A stretch of 64,000 nt of DNA from Hymenoscyphus infarciens. Lineage: Eukaryota > Ascomycota > Leotiomycetes > Helotiales > Helotiaceae. The notes under the pieces are model-generated. The model ran no database searches and was not told the origin of the DNA. It saw only the letters and a list, made by a program, of their open reading frames with translations. The position numbers were made by a program, and so were the translations under genes. Positions 43,727 to 54,273 of the stretch are shown piece by piece (position 1 is the stretch's first letter; every line of letters starts with the position of its first letter). The stretch lies in the NCBI GenBank assembly GCA_001414345.1, contig LLCB01000209.1:43741-107740 (forward strand), given 5' to 3'.

Positions 43727-44187
43727 GGTGTCTTTGCTTCGTGGTTGCCAAAGTACGGGTGAGGCTGCAGCAGTGAAAGAGGGTCGATCGCCGAAAAACT
43801 TGAACATGAATATGATTGAGGCTCCGTTGGCAAGTACTTGGGGTTGAGGGCGTCGCAATAACTTAGGTGTTGTGGGCTCAGAGCAAGAAGGTGTTGGGTG
43901 AGGAGGCAGAGGAGTGGAAGATGAGATCTTGACTTCCAGGACGGCCTTAAAGGAAGAGTCGGGAATGTCGAGTGAGTGGAGTGTTTTGGAAGACGCAGTG
44001 TGGTGTCGAAATTTTAATTTGCTTTGTCGCCTAAGGCACACAGCAAAGGTGAAGTAACCCGCGTCATCTCCCCCTTCTCTTGGGGGTATTTGTATAAAAT
44101 AAAGAGTGAATTGTAGTTGATTGGCTTATCTTGCTAAAAACGCTGAGCTATGCACTATCCCCTTACACCCCATCAAGAAACTGCCAA

Positions 44188-45150
44188 CTACCAATCCCAA
44201 CACTCATAAGAGCCATTCTCTTTTATCAACCGATCGAGGTCATAGTTGAGATTCTTCCCATTCTCCCTGAGCATGATCTCAAGCAGCTGGTTTGCAAATC
44301 CTGGAACCTCGATCTCCTGCTTTCTGTATTGCCGGTAGACCTGGTAGCCACTGCTACGACGTGCAAGTGAGTTATTCAGCGCGGCTCTGGCGGCGAGATA
44401 TCTCAAGGGATGATTGTAGTGTGTAGCGCGGAAAATACTCTCAATAGTCTTCCCATCGATTGCGATCATTTCTTCATGCTCCCCGAATCCCCATACCACC
44501 CTGCAGCCTTGATGGACAATGTCGGCAGCCATCCAGCCGAGATCGAATTTGACCGCGAAGTCGAGCAACTCTACGCTCGTTGCGATGAACTCTTCTGGAT
44601 TGCAGGTCGTGGGAGGTTTGCCATGGACAGGTCCTCCTCGATACATGTATGCTAGCAACTCTTCGAACAGTTGTACTTTGTTTTTTGGAATCGTCAAAAT
44701 CTGTTCGACATGCTCTGCATCCTGGGCCATGAAAGGACAGTACTTTTCGAAGAATGGAGAGTAGTGGCAGAGGAGTAGCTCCGGCATGTCGACAAGCCGG
44801 AGCATGCCGGGAGAACTTAGGTCGCCATATTGAACTTCAAGCTTGGGTCCCTCCATCATGCTAAGCAAAATAGATTAGTTTGTGCTGTGGGAAAGACGGG
44901 ATGATTGGGGTTCTGCTGCTTACCATTGGTAGTCGGAGTCTGAAGGAGGACTGACTCCTTCTGGGGGGTGACGCATGTTGGGGGTTGGATTATTGTACAT
45001 TGAGATGGCTGGGACTGACGAGACTACTTTCGAGGTGGTTAAAGATGGCTCCGTGTAACTTGGAAATGGAATTGTTTCTTTTCTGTCGGCCATCAATCTC
45101 GCAGAAAGTGCCAAAGATGATGAGTCCGTAAAACCTGCAAATTGAGACAT
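44188..45150 (-). CDS. BTB/POZ-domain protein, paralogue 3
   Basis: Exons 45150-44924 and 44860-44188, up to 299 residues; a start at 45093 would give 280. The 63-bp GT-AG intron is again in phase 2 just before the core (CMMEGPKLEVQYG). The domain pattern is kept (DMPELLLCHYSPFFEKY, LTIPKNKVQLFEELLAYMYRG, ELLDFAVKFDLGWMAADIVHQGC, IESIFRATHYNHPLRYLAARAAL), but identity to the other two is clearly lower. Its N-terminal exon is longer and unrelated, so it is either the oldest duplicate or the fastest evolving. The true start is uncertain because a further upstream exon is possible. Confidence 0.78.
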
Positions 45151-46332
45151 TTATTTTCTGTCGCTGTCTAAAAATGAATGTGTGAAAACCGAGAGCTCGA
45201 GGTGATTCTTTTCTGTCGTCGTCTAAGGATGGAATTGTTAAATCTGATGGGTTGAGATGTTCTTTTTTTTTGGTTGTTGAGTCGTTGAGTCGTTGAGTCG
45301 TTGACCGAGCCTCGTGGGAAACCATCGGGCTGGTAGAAACCTCTGGTTTGGGGGACACGAGGAAGGTGCGATCTTCGAGAGCTCTTTCCTCAACATGGCC
45401 ACTTCATGAGACCCCGTCACCACCCGCCAGTCTAGCACCTGGCGAATACTAAAGATCAATCAGCACCTTCCCTCTTAACGAATTAATGTCTAATCTCGCA
45501 GGGAAGCTCTTTCCAAGATCGCGCCATGACAAGAATTTATCAAGAGGTTGCACAATGATTCCCAAGATGCCCGATCTCAACAGCCCAAGAGTATGACATC
45601 TAGAAAATTCTATTGCAAAGTCATCAAAAGTTTGATTTTCGAAATTGGTATCGGCTTACCCGGAATATTCGAATTCGAGTGCAGTGGCCCTCTTGTACTC
45701 GTGAGAACCTGGACATTTCGTGGTTATGGAGGCCGGTTATGGAGGCCAACTCCAGGACACTCTCAACTTTCCGCAATCTGGATCATTTCTAGTGAGAGAA
45801 CGGGGATGTCCTGACAGTTGCTAGGGATATTGTCTGCAAGAAAGCACCCGAGTACTAGATGTGGCGGTTCGTCCAAATGTAAGCCTAGTGCTGCTGATGT
45901 AAGAAATATTAATATGACTTCGCTATGTATAGACAGTAACATGAGATTGCCAAGTGTTTATTAACTCGGTTTTTCATTTTCCTTCAGATACATATAACTT
46001 CTCCCCAAGTTCGATATTTTCTCAATCTAATTAATTCCACGCAAGTTGCTAATCAAACCGATTAATGTGCAATGCTCAAACCTATCAAGCCACCGCTGCA
46101 GGATTTTAGGTGGATATGGGATCCCCATGAAATGTATTTTTGTCCAGACCAAAATTTCAGTGTATCTGTATCGCGTTCGGAGGTCTAGTCGCTAGTCCTT
46201 TAGGTTTGTTTGTTTTTCGAATAGCCTTCTGAAGGGTCTTTTGGGTCGTTTTTGCCTTCGTTTTTTCGTCACTCTACCAATGAACTTCGACGTTTTGTCC
46301 CGTAGCGCAACTCGATCCACTCACTCAAACTT
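45151..46332. other. Spacer between BTB 3 and the zinc-finger gene
   Basis: Includes a GAGTCGTTGAGTCGTTGA run at 45,282-45,302 and three nearby variants of GACGACAGAAAA. No gene supported. Confidence 0.5.
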
Positions 46333-47418
46333 TCACTCCTCTCTTTCAGTCTTCCCGTCCCAAACCTTCGGCTTTTTTGTTGCCCGGCTTTCCTCTTCCT
46401 CCGCCAACCTTTTCTTCGATGCTGCCTGGCTCTCTTCTCTCTCCATCATCGACGAGTAGCTGGTGGTTTCCTTTTCAACTTCCGCATCATCTCCATTGAG
46501 CTTCTTGTTGGCACTCTCCAATTGCTCGATTCTCGTCTCCTGGACCTTCTTAAGTACCTCATACGATTGACTGAGGACTTCCAAATACTTTCTTTGGCTC
46601 TTCTCCTTTTCCAATTCCTCTCTAAGAGCCGAAGTGTCTTGCTCACTTACGCGTCGGAGCTTCTCCTTTTCCAATTCGATTCGCAAACCCTTAATTTCTA
46701 GCTCCTTGTCGCGAGCAATTCTTTCAGTTTCGTCAGTGATCTTTTGGCGCCAGTAACTTTCAATTGCCTTCAACTCCGTCTTCAAATCATCATCACTCTT
46801 GAGAGCGGCATGACGGAAACGTGCCATGAATCCTGCACTTGGACTGTTTGGCTCAATCAACTTTGCCTCGGCCGATTTCGGTTCGATTGATTTTTGTAGT
46901 GATAGCGATGGGATAGATGTTAGTACCGATGGTGGGTGGACTTCCGATGGCTCTGGTTTAAGAGAAAGCTCCTTATTTTTCGACGTAAACAGATCATAGG
47001 ACTCTCTGGTGGGGTACAATTCTCTCGCCGGGGCTCTTGGGGGTGGTTTTGCTCCAGAAAAAGGTCCATCTTTCGGGGTTGAAGACGAATGCAGCTCGTA
47101 AGGTTGTCGGGATCTTTGGAGGGGTGTCGAGTTGGGGTTAGGCGGAGGATACTCTCTATTTCGTGGTGGTGAGAAGTAGTTGGGGCCGTTGGGGTCTCGG
47201 AATGAACCTCGAGGTCTGGTTGGGGGAGAGTCGACGGGTGAAGCAAAACGCTTTCGGTGGGTGGGCGGCGGTGAGAAGCGGTCATCTTTGGGCGCATGTT
47301 TAAAATGACCGAATTCTTTACAGTGTTTGTAAAGTTCTACACCGTTTCTGAAAATCTCGCCGCACCCCCAACATTCGCGAGAACCCGGTGGTCCCGCTGC
47401 ACCTTCTCGGTACGACAT
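46333..47418 (-). CDS. Zinc-finger, coiled-coil protein
   Basis: 361 residues from the ATG at 47418 (context CAACCATGTC); an ATG nine codons upstream is possible but has weaker context. Near the N-terminus ECWGCGEIFRNGVELYKHCK and then EFGH hold Cys16, Cys19, His32 and His38, a single C2H2-like finger. A long Pro-rich, low-complexity stretch follows, then from about residue 200 a strong coiled coil (ELKAIESYWRQKITDETERI and RIELEKEKLRRVSEQ), ending in a basic KKRLAEEEESRATKKPKVW segment typical of a nuclear signal. No introns. I do not recognise a named family; a nucleic-acid-binding or scaffold role is inferred only from the composition. Confidence 0.78.
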   Translation of the reverse strand: MSYREGAAGPPGSRECWGCGEIFRNGVELYKHCKEFGHFKHAPKDDRFSPPPTHRKRFASPVDSPPTRPRGSFRDPNGPNYFSPPRNREYPPPNPNSTPLQRSRQPYELHSSSTPKDGPFSGAKPPPRAPARELYPTRESYDLFTSKNKELSLKPEPSEVHPPSVLTSIPSLSLQKSIEPKSAEAKLIEPNSPSAGFMARFRHAALKSDDDLKTELKAIESYWRQKITDETERIARDKELEIKGLRIELEKEKLRRVSEQDTSALREELEKEKSQRKYLEVLSQSYEVLKKVQETRIEQLESANKKLNGDDAEVEKETTSYSSMMEREESQAASKKRLAEEEESRATKKPKVWDGKTEREE

Positions 47419-48536
47419 GGTTGTGGTCGGGTGGTGGGTGAACAAACACCTCTTCTCGCAAGTGACCAGAAACCTTGGGCGTGAGATGAGATGAGATGAT
47501 GATGAGAGGAATTCGTCGCGCGGTCGACGACTCTCAGACTGGGTTGGTGTGTTGTCGACGTCGTCAGACAGAACAGCCTGGCTGCTGCTGACGCTTATTT
47601 GTATGAGCTTGAGGTCGTATGTTCGGCACCAAGTTACTCAATAATTAAAAGCGGGGCGGCTAAAGTTACAGAGGTCAACCCTTCCTGCGACAATCCTCAG
47701 CCTGTGTGCGCTGAGAAATTGCGACGATTTTGTGAAAAGTGAAATTTCTTGAATTCACCCCTTGTTTGATTTTTGATGTCGGTGGAAATGAAATGGTCCG
47801 CCGTCTCCTCTCACCAATCAACGAAGGTTCAGGGCAGCGAATATCGGCAAGAATAAAACTTTAAGCAGGCATTGCAATAATATTAAGTTTCCATGAGTTA
47901 CATATCAATCGTCTTGAATATAAACTTCTGAGGGAAAGTTATTATCACGTGACACCCCTTTCCCCAGTCACTTAGTCGTTATGGGTAGCATCATAATTAT
48001 AAAGAGGCAAACAATGTATTGCTCACTATGAGTTGAAGTTTTTCTCACACACAGCAAAGAAAACCTAGCTTGAAAACTCCCAGTTGTTTTCTTTCTAGGA
48101 AGGTGATTTAGGTGGTCAGGCCGCGCTCTCACAAATTTCACGAAAGTAAATATCCTCTCAGAAACCAAAAGATACCTTGCTTCTCAAACGTCTTTTCCTG
48201 ATAAAGGCGAGAATAGAAACCTAAGTGCAAGACTTAACTTGATCTTAAGTATTAATTGCAAACAGTTTTCAGAGGCATTAAAAGAAAGAACGTAAGCGAA
48301 ATGGAAGATAGGGACAAGACCATTGCAAGAGGAAAGATTCGGAGAAAGGAAATTGCTGAAAACAATAAAGGATCGAAGCAAAAAGCAGGTGTAGATAAAA
48401 ACATTTCCCAAAGTTCCGGGAGGCTTGCAAAGCCTTCTATTTCTATTCCCAGATGACGCCTCTATACCCCCTAGGTTCCATATATAAACACAACAATTCC
48501 TGCATCCCCAAATATCATACAATATATCCTCGCCAA
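47419..48536. other. Spacer upstream of the zinc-finger gene
   Basis: Contains the zinc-finger promoter, including a GAGATGAGATGAGATGATGA run near 47,480, and the 3' flank of the flavin-reductase gene. The small frame at 48,256-48,456 has no family character. No gene supported. Confidence 0.5.
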
Positions 48537-49370
48537 TCAAGCACTCTTCTCAGCATCAATGATATCCCCAACAGCCCTATATTTCCCGTCCGCATAACAC
48601 AACCCAAGCCACTCCTCCTGCCCCTCTTCTGATTGCAAATCCCCTGTAACCGCTTTAACCTCAGCAAGAACAAGAACATGATCGCCAACCTTAACAAACC
48701 CCACATCACCGCCCCCCTTCCCCTTCCCTAGCACTTCACACCTCAAAACCCTCCTAACACCCCTTCCAACAATTCTGGGCAGCACCACTCCCTCCTCCCC
48801 AGCTTCCTCATCCAGAAGTTCCAATCCAGTAAACCCATCCACACCTCCCCCTCCCCTCGTAAACCTATCCGCCACCCCCCTCCCCTCCTCACTCCCCTCA
48901 AGCACATGAATGAGAAAACCCCCCGTCTTCTGCAAAGCATTCAGCGTTATAGAAGGCGCCCGGATATTAAAAGTGACAATTGGTTTCGGCGTTAGCGTTA
49001 GGGTTGTGAAGGAGGAGATTGTCATCGCGCGGTGATTCCTTTGTTTCGCTTCTTGGGAACCATATGGGACCCCAGATTTCTGGGCTGCGAGGATACCTTC
49101 TAGGTCTGGAGAGGGGCGAGGGAGGATGGTGGTGAGGACTACCACCGAGTGGGGGAGGGCGCGCATTATGTGCCGGAGGGAGGTGGAGAGGGGGGGTTCG
49201 GTAGGAGTTGTATATGCAGGCTTCGTGGGGGGAGAGTTCGAATTGTATCGGCGTTGGTTTCTGCTGCTAATGGGGACGAAGGCTCGGGGTGTTGGTCGCT
49301 GGGTAGATTTCGTAGATAGGAATCGAGGAGTATCTAGAAACTCACAATCAGCATAAAGTCCCAAGAACAA
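48537..49370 (-). CDS. Flavin-reductase-like (FMN-binding split barrel) protein
   Basis: 277 residues, intronless in this model. The first ~50 residues are basic and Ser/Thr-rich (PRFLSTKSTQRPTPRAFVPI), a plausible mitochondrial presequence. The domain follows: SLRHIMRALPHSVVVLTTIL, then HRAMTISSFTTLTLTPKPIV and TFNIRAPSITLNALQKTGGF with FLIHVL, typical of the flavin reductase-like domain that binds FMN. VRRVLRCEVLGKG, VGDHVLVLAEV and a closing LCYADGKYRAVGD fit the second half. A Gly/Val-rich loop in the middle is longer than usual. The substrate is unknown. The start is uncertain: no clear upstream splice site was found, but the first ~20 codons look unlike a normal presequence. Confidence 0.82.
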   Translation of the reverse strand: MFLGLYADCEFLDTPRFLSTKSTQRPTPRAFVPISSRNQRRYNSNSPPTKPAYTTPTEPPLSTSLRHIMRALPHSVVVLTTILPRPSPDLEGILAAQKSGVPYGSQEAKQRNHRAMTISSFTTLTLTPKPIVTFNIRAPSITLNALQKTGGFLIHVLEGSEEGRGVADRFTRGGGGVDGFTGLELLDEEAGEEGVVLPRIVGRGVRRVLRCEVLGKGKGGGDVGFVKVGDHVLVLAEVKAVTGDLQSEEGQEEWLGLCYADGKYRAVGDIIDAEKSA

Positions 49371-49786
49371 ATAGCCCAGAACTCAATTACTTCTCCTCGA
49401 CCCCGAACACTCCGTAGTCGACCATCGATAAAACAACGAGAAGAATTCCCCAGCATTCATCGAAGGCGACTTGGAGCAATGGGCAGCCATGCGCGACCCG
49501 CCATTTTGTATGAGCATTGAATTGCAACTCTCCAATAATTCCGCTTTCCACTTTCCTCATCGAATCATCCGGATCCTTCACAGCGTGAATTGAAGAATGA
49601 CGTTGGCAATTGAAGGTCGCACTTGCACGCAGCAGGCCGCCTGGGGACGAGGCTACGAAAACAATTTAATATGATCCCTCCACACCCCTGTCTCACTCCC
49701 ATCGCTGTTCAAACATTTCTCGGCCTCAACACCATCACCAAGCTCCAGGTTCAATCCAAACCACCTCAATCGCACCACGATACAAA
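49371..49786. promoter_or_regulatory. Divergent promoter, flavin-reductase-like gene and bL31m gene
   Basis: The two mitochondrial-type genes start 416 bp apart and point outward. A short open frame (49,623-49,811) overlaps the bL31m start in another frame and may act as an upstream ORF. Confidence 0.5.
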
Positions 49787-50293
49787 ATGTCCCTCCCCTC
49801 ACGCGCCCTAACTAGGCCCACCCTCCTCACCTCCAAACCCCTCGCAAACCAAACGCGTCACGCAACACTCCTCCACCGCCCGCAAACACCCTACACCTTT
49901 ACCCAACTAATAACCCTCTCCGACGGCTCAACTTACCTCTCCCGCACCACCTCCCCAGCACCAATCTACAAGTCCACAAAGGACGTTCGAAACCATGCTT
50001 TATGGCAGCCTTCCCTAAGTTCATTACGAAACGTGGAGCAGGATGAGGCGGGAAGACTGAGGGCTTTCAGGACGAGGTTTGGGAGGGGCTGGGATTTAGA
50101 TGCTGCGACAGCTACGGAGGAGGGAGGAGAGAGGGAAGGCGAGATGGAGGCAGATGGAGAGGGGAAGGAGGCAGAGATACAGGAGGAGGAGGATAATTTG
50201 ATGGATTTGATTAGTGGGAGTGCGGGTGTTGCGCCGGTTGTGCAAGCTAAGGAGACACCGAGGGGGAAGGGGAAGGCGGGTTCGAAGAAGTGA
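49787..50293 (+). CDS. MRPL36: Mitochondrial large-subunit ribosomal protein bL31m
   Basis: 168 residues, ATG in ACAAAATG context. The basic N-terminus (SRALTRPTLLTSKPLANQ) fits a mitochondrial presequence. The core TPYTFTQLITLSDGSTYLSR, TTSPAPIYKSTKDVRNHALW and QPSLSSLRNVEQDEAGRLRA plus FRTRFGRGWD matches the fungal bL31m family, a component of the mitochondrial large ribosomal subunit. The last ~60 residues are acidic, then basic (EEGGEREGEMEADGEG ... GKGKAGSKK), low in complexity and probably disordered. Codons in the core are C-rich and those in the tail purine-rich. No intron. Confidence 0.88.
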   Translation: MSLPSRALTRPTLLTSKPLANQTRHATLLHRPQTPYTFTQLITLSDGSTYLSRTTSPAPIYKSTKDVRNHALWQPSLSSLRNVEQDEAGRLRAFRTRFGRGWDLDAATATEEGGEREGEMEADGEGKEAEIQEEEDNLMDLISGSAGVAPVVQAKETPRGKGKAGSKK

Positions 50294-50661
50294 GATTGAA
50301 GAGAGGATATGTTTTTGGGATAGGGGACTCGATTGGTGTCGGATGTACGGTTATTGTGTTGATATGGAGGCGGGAATCTTAAGTCCTCGGATGGGTTGTA
50401 AAAATGACCAAGGAGTGTATGATGCGAATGGAGGGATGTACCATCAAAAGATTACAAGCTATGGTGGAACAAATACATAGAAGGCGTTCTCAAGAATGGG
50501 AAGTTCGGTTTTGTTTATTTACAAGATACTCCTCTCAGCCCTTCGCTCGGCAGAACGAAAATCTCCCAACGATATCATTAAAAGGAGACTCGCTTGTTCC
50601 CTAAAACAAATCAAGCTGAATCCTCTCAAGTACACTTATGTGATCACATCATGCCCCTTCA
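50294..50661. other. Convergent 3' spacer, bL31m and VPS5
   Basis: The genes end facing each other about 368 bp apart. No feature beyond shared 3' sequence. Confidence 0.55.
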
Positions 50662-52700
50662 TCAATCTGAATCGTCTCCTGTTACAGTCGCAGCTTCTGA
50701 GCCGACAGCAGTTGTACCAGCTATTGAGCCCTCGCCAGATGGTCGAGCTGCGGCCTCAACTGGTGGCTTGTAGAAAGCGCTGTCGTCCTCTTCAGCATCC
50801 AATTGCATGAGGAATGTCTCCCAAAGCTCAATAAGCTACATAAAGTTAGCATGTAAATCACGATAAATATTTGTTTTCAAACTTGCCTCTTTTTGTGCCT
50901 CAACTGCACTTTCCAAGAATGTTTCAACTGCGCTCTTGAAATCCTCAACCTTTTCACGCTCAAATCGCTCAAGTTCAGCTCTCATCAAACGTCCCATATC
51001 CTCAAATAACAATCTTGCTTGGTGCACTTTTCGTTCTGCGTCAGCTACATCTGCATGCATCTGAGTTAGTCGGTCTTGCTGAGTCTTTCCTTGCCGTAGG
51101 AGCTTCTCTTGGGTCGTTTTGCGCTTTTGCATTTCTGATTCTGCGGCATGCCAAGAATGATAGGCCTTCTGTCGAGAAGCAAATGCCAGCTTGATACTCC
51201 CAATAAGGCGAATATATTCGTCGATGGTGATCCCCAAAGTCAGAACGTCTTGTTGCGCTTGACGGTCATAAAGCTCTTTAATCCGAATTTGTAAATCAGA
51301 CAATCCCTCTAATGGGCCTGATAAAGATGGCGAAAGTTCAACGGAGGAAAGGGCGTGTAAGGAATTTGAGAAATCTCCTGCAGCTTCAGATAGACCCCTT
51401 CTTTGAATAACAACAGTGTCCATTGCTTTCAGGAGAGATTTCAGTTGATTCTCCAGCGCATCGAGATATATTCGGCGATCGTGGAACCACTACAACAAAT
51501 TAGTAAGAATCTTAGAATGTCACCAGGAAAGAAACCTACATCGTCTTGTTCCACAAACTTGCCGCCGCCACCAACAGATATTCCAAGTCCGCTAAACATT
51601 CCCTTGCTCTCACCAAGACCAGGTTCTTTCCTCTCCTTATGTTTAACATCAACATTGAATGCTTCGCTTTCCAAAAACAGTTTCAGATCTCCGTCATGTT
51701 GTAATGTGGGATGGGCAGCCGTTTTGTTGAGCATTCGCTCTAGTGCAGCTCGTCTCGATTCGACAAAGTTGGTATCAAATCGTCCTACGGCTTGCTTCTC
51801 TGGAGGTGGCGGCACAACAATTCCGGGATTGTTGGCATGTAAACCATTGTAAAGCCATAAGAAATCTCGGTATCTGCGGGTTACTGCAAATTCGGGTTGC
51901 CTGTATGCCTTAGATGTAGTCTATATTGTGTTAATTCGTGGAATCTGCTAAATACGGAATAATTTTGCACCTTTGTTCGAACCAAATATACAATGTGAGA
52001 ACTCGTCAGATCTCCCACCTTGTGAGGATCTCCCACAGTAATTTCAAAGCTTGGTTTTGCTGCCTGTTCAACACTGACGCTTGGCTGCGTATCTCTCCTC
52101 ACCGGGGCACCATGAGGTGGCTGAACTGGGGGCGGTATTCTTGGTCCGGTAGAAATGGGGTCGGCCTCGTCACTATAATCTACTGATTCCAGCATATTCC
52201 TCCCAATCGGATTCTGAGGTAGTGTTTGGGCTTGTCTAACAGGCAGCGCCTGCTCCTTCTGCGGAGGCGCCGGAGGTTGGTCGGCTTGAGGTGTTGTCGC
52301 ATTATCACCCAGTGGTCCCAATGGGCCTAGAGAATCATCAAGCGCCTCGAGACGTACTGCGTGTGCGGCTGCTCTGCGAGGAGTACGTGATGCTCGCCCA
52401 TGAGCGGATGGTGATTTGAGAGCTTGACCGGCGCTAGGTTCGAGGGATTGGGGGGTTTTGGACTTTGATGTCGATTCTACCAAGCAAGTTAGACTATGCC
52501 ATCCTATTTTATATATATATATCTGCGACTTGCCCGAATCTTCTCCAAAGGGATTTTTTGTAGCTGTGGCAGGCGGGGATGACTGGGAGGGAACATCTGG
52601 AAACACATGTCAGTAGAGCTCTGCGAACAGTACTCCAGCGGTATCGTGGTGTTAAAATTGACGTACCACCCCAAGGCGAATCTCCTCCTACTTCATCCAT
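50662..52700 (-). CDS. VPS5: Retromer sorting nexin VPS5 (SNX1-like)
   Basis: Six exons: 52700-52667, 52596-52534, 52476-51971, 51920-51540, 51489-50887 and 50835-50662, 1761 nt, 586 residues. A Pro-rich linker (33-175) leads to a PX domain from ~176 (FEITVGDPHKVGD, VYLVRTKTTSKAYRQPEFAV, RRYRDFLWLY, PPPPEKQAVGRF), which binds phosphoinositide on endosomes. A BAR domain follows (RIYLDALENQLKSLLKAM ... SRQKAYHSWHAAESEMQKRK ... ELIELWETFLMQ), which shapes the membrane tubule. The length fits fungal Vps5. Introns 2 (52477-52533) and 5 (50836-50886) start with GC: TCGG^GCAAGT and GAG^GCAAGT. The nearby GT alternatives shift frame to an early stop. Introns 1, 3 and 4 are GT-AG. Intron 2 is in-frame and stop-free, so unspliced reading hides it. 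Confidence 0.92.
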
Positions 52701-53205
52701 AATTACAAAGTGGCGAGATGGAAGTTTGGTGTATTGCAGACTGTTCTGGCGCTGGGTGAGCTCTTTGGTTGATTGAATGGCGGATGATGCTGTGAATGCC
52801 AAGCCTTTCGTTGGTCGCAACCTGAAATGCGGGATGATCAGCCCGGGGTATGCAAAGAAGAGCACCATATGAGCAAAAGTGCTAGCATTTGGGTGTTTTT
52901 TGTTTGTTACGTCTTTTAAAACATTGAGAAATCCAGAAATTCAGATCTTCTTATATCCATCTACCCTGCAGTCAACTCATTCCATTTTACAGTAGTATCT
53001 TGTTATGCGCCTAGCGAGTACAATGTTTCTGCGGGCTACTTCTGGTACTTCTTCTGGATCAATTCAATTACAATTAGTTCCGTAAAGAGGTTCCTGAATC
53101 AAATTCACAGCTTCGTCCCTCCATTGCCAATTATAAACTAAGCAGAATGCGGATATGTCCCAACCTATGGGTTTGTTCTAGTAAGCCAACCAAAAGATCA
53201 AGATC
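52701..53205. other. VPS5 promoter and MED11 3' flank
   Basis: 505 bp without a coding frame between the VPS5 start and the MED11 stop, both genes on the minus strand. Confidence 0.5.
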
Positions 53206-53783
53206 TCAAATGTCCATGACCTGATCTCCATCATCATCCTCTTTGGCCTTCCCAGAACCAAGGAAAACCTTAGCCTTCTCCCATAACTTGGCCTCCATAT
53301 CTCGTCCCACTTGGCCACTCCTACTATTCAACCAGCCGATATCGAGCTTGCCCATTCCTCCTTCCACGGGCGGTGGTTCTGCTGCCTGCGACGCTTTATT
53401 ACCACCCATCTTGAAAACTGGTTCTTCCTTTTGCTTCGCCTTGGCCTTTTCTGCTGGTATGATGTCGGCCTCCTCCAAGGCCCAGATTTGTCTCTTCAGT
53501 CCAACATCGACCACATGCAGTTTTGTCAGGAACGTGTTGGAGGCTTTCTTGAATGCTTCTTCACGCTGCGTCTCTGCCGTGGAATGGCTCAAGACTTGTA
53601 GGGCTTGACCGGCGGATTGGAGAAGTTGTGTTATACCCTGTGAAACAATTGTTAGTAATTTGGCACAATGATGGGCAATCTTGAGCGTGCCTTGTCTATG
53701 TCATTGAGCTGCTGAATGCGCTCGGCTTTTGTAAATGGCCGCATTGCTGAAGAGCCTGGTTCGGTGGGATTTGGTTGAGACAT
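53206..53783 (-). CDS. MED11: Mediator complex subunit 11 (MED11)
   Basis: Exons 53783-53691 and 53637-53206, 174 residues. KAERIQQLNDIDKGITQLLQ and SAGQALQVL, then VVDVGLKRQIWALEEADIIP, are the MED11 pattern: two helices pairing with MED22 in the Mediator head, which links activators to RNA polymerase II. The 53-bp intron 53638-53690 has donor GC (GACAAG^GCACGC), branch TACTAAC and acceptor TTTCACAG. A GT site inside would leave an intron of only about 29 bp, too short. The acidic tail (KAKEDDDGDQVMDI) is common in fungal homologues. The start at 53783 gives MSQPNPTEPGSS; an upstream in-frame ATG at 53882 would add a poorly conserved 33-residue extension. It is head to head with TAF5. Confidence 0.88.
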
Positions 53784-54273
53784 TGAGGCTGCTTCAAAGG
53801 ACCAGACTCTTGTTGAATTGGAGGAATTGGAGTTGCAGAAAGTAGGTGCTTCACGGTAGAAGGTGGATGATGATATAGGCACCTCTGGTAGCTTGATTCA
53901 CCCCACCAAATAAAGGCTGGGACTGGAACTGGGACTGGGGAAGGACAAATCGGCGGCTCTGCGGGAAGACTGCAGTAGCGCGCGCGCCTTCCCTGGACAA
54001 ACCTCGCGTGAAATATCATATCCATCATAGACCTACTCATCCACAATCTACAAAATTCCACAATCTACAAAATTCCAACCATATTTTCATCTCACTGCAA
54101 CGGCCAGTCATCTCCCAGAATAATTTGCCATATACTGAGGGCATGTGGAAGGGCCAGTATCAGTATCGGTATCGACGGTGATCGAGGGTTGAGAGCCGAA
54201 GCGCATCACTATCACCATCACCATCACCCACGAGGACAAAGAAGGAACGATCCCAAACTCACAACTCTAAATC
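53784..54273. promoter_or_regulatory. Shared promoter of MED11 and TAF5
   Basis: 490 bp between divergent start codons, containing a TGGGACTGGAACTGGGACTG run and a CATCACCATCACC run near 54,215. Both genes serve the polymerase II pre-initiation complex, so co-regulation is plausible. Confidence 0.55.

Noticed and set aside
51938..52186. Plus-strand frames across VPS5 and MED11
   Set aside because: Antisense shadows of spliced minus-strand genes.
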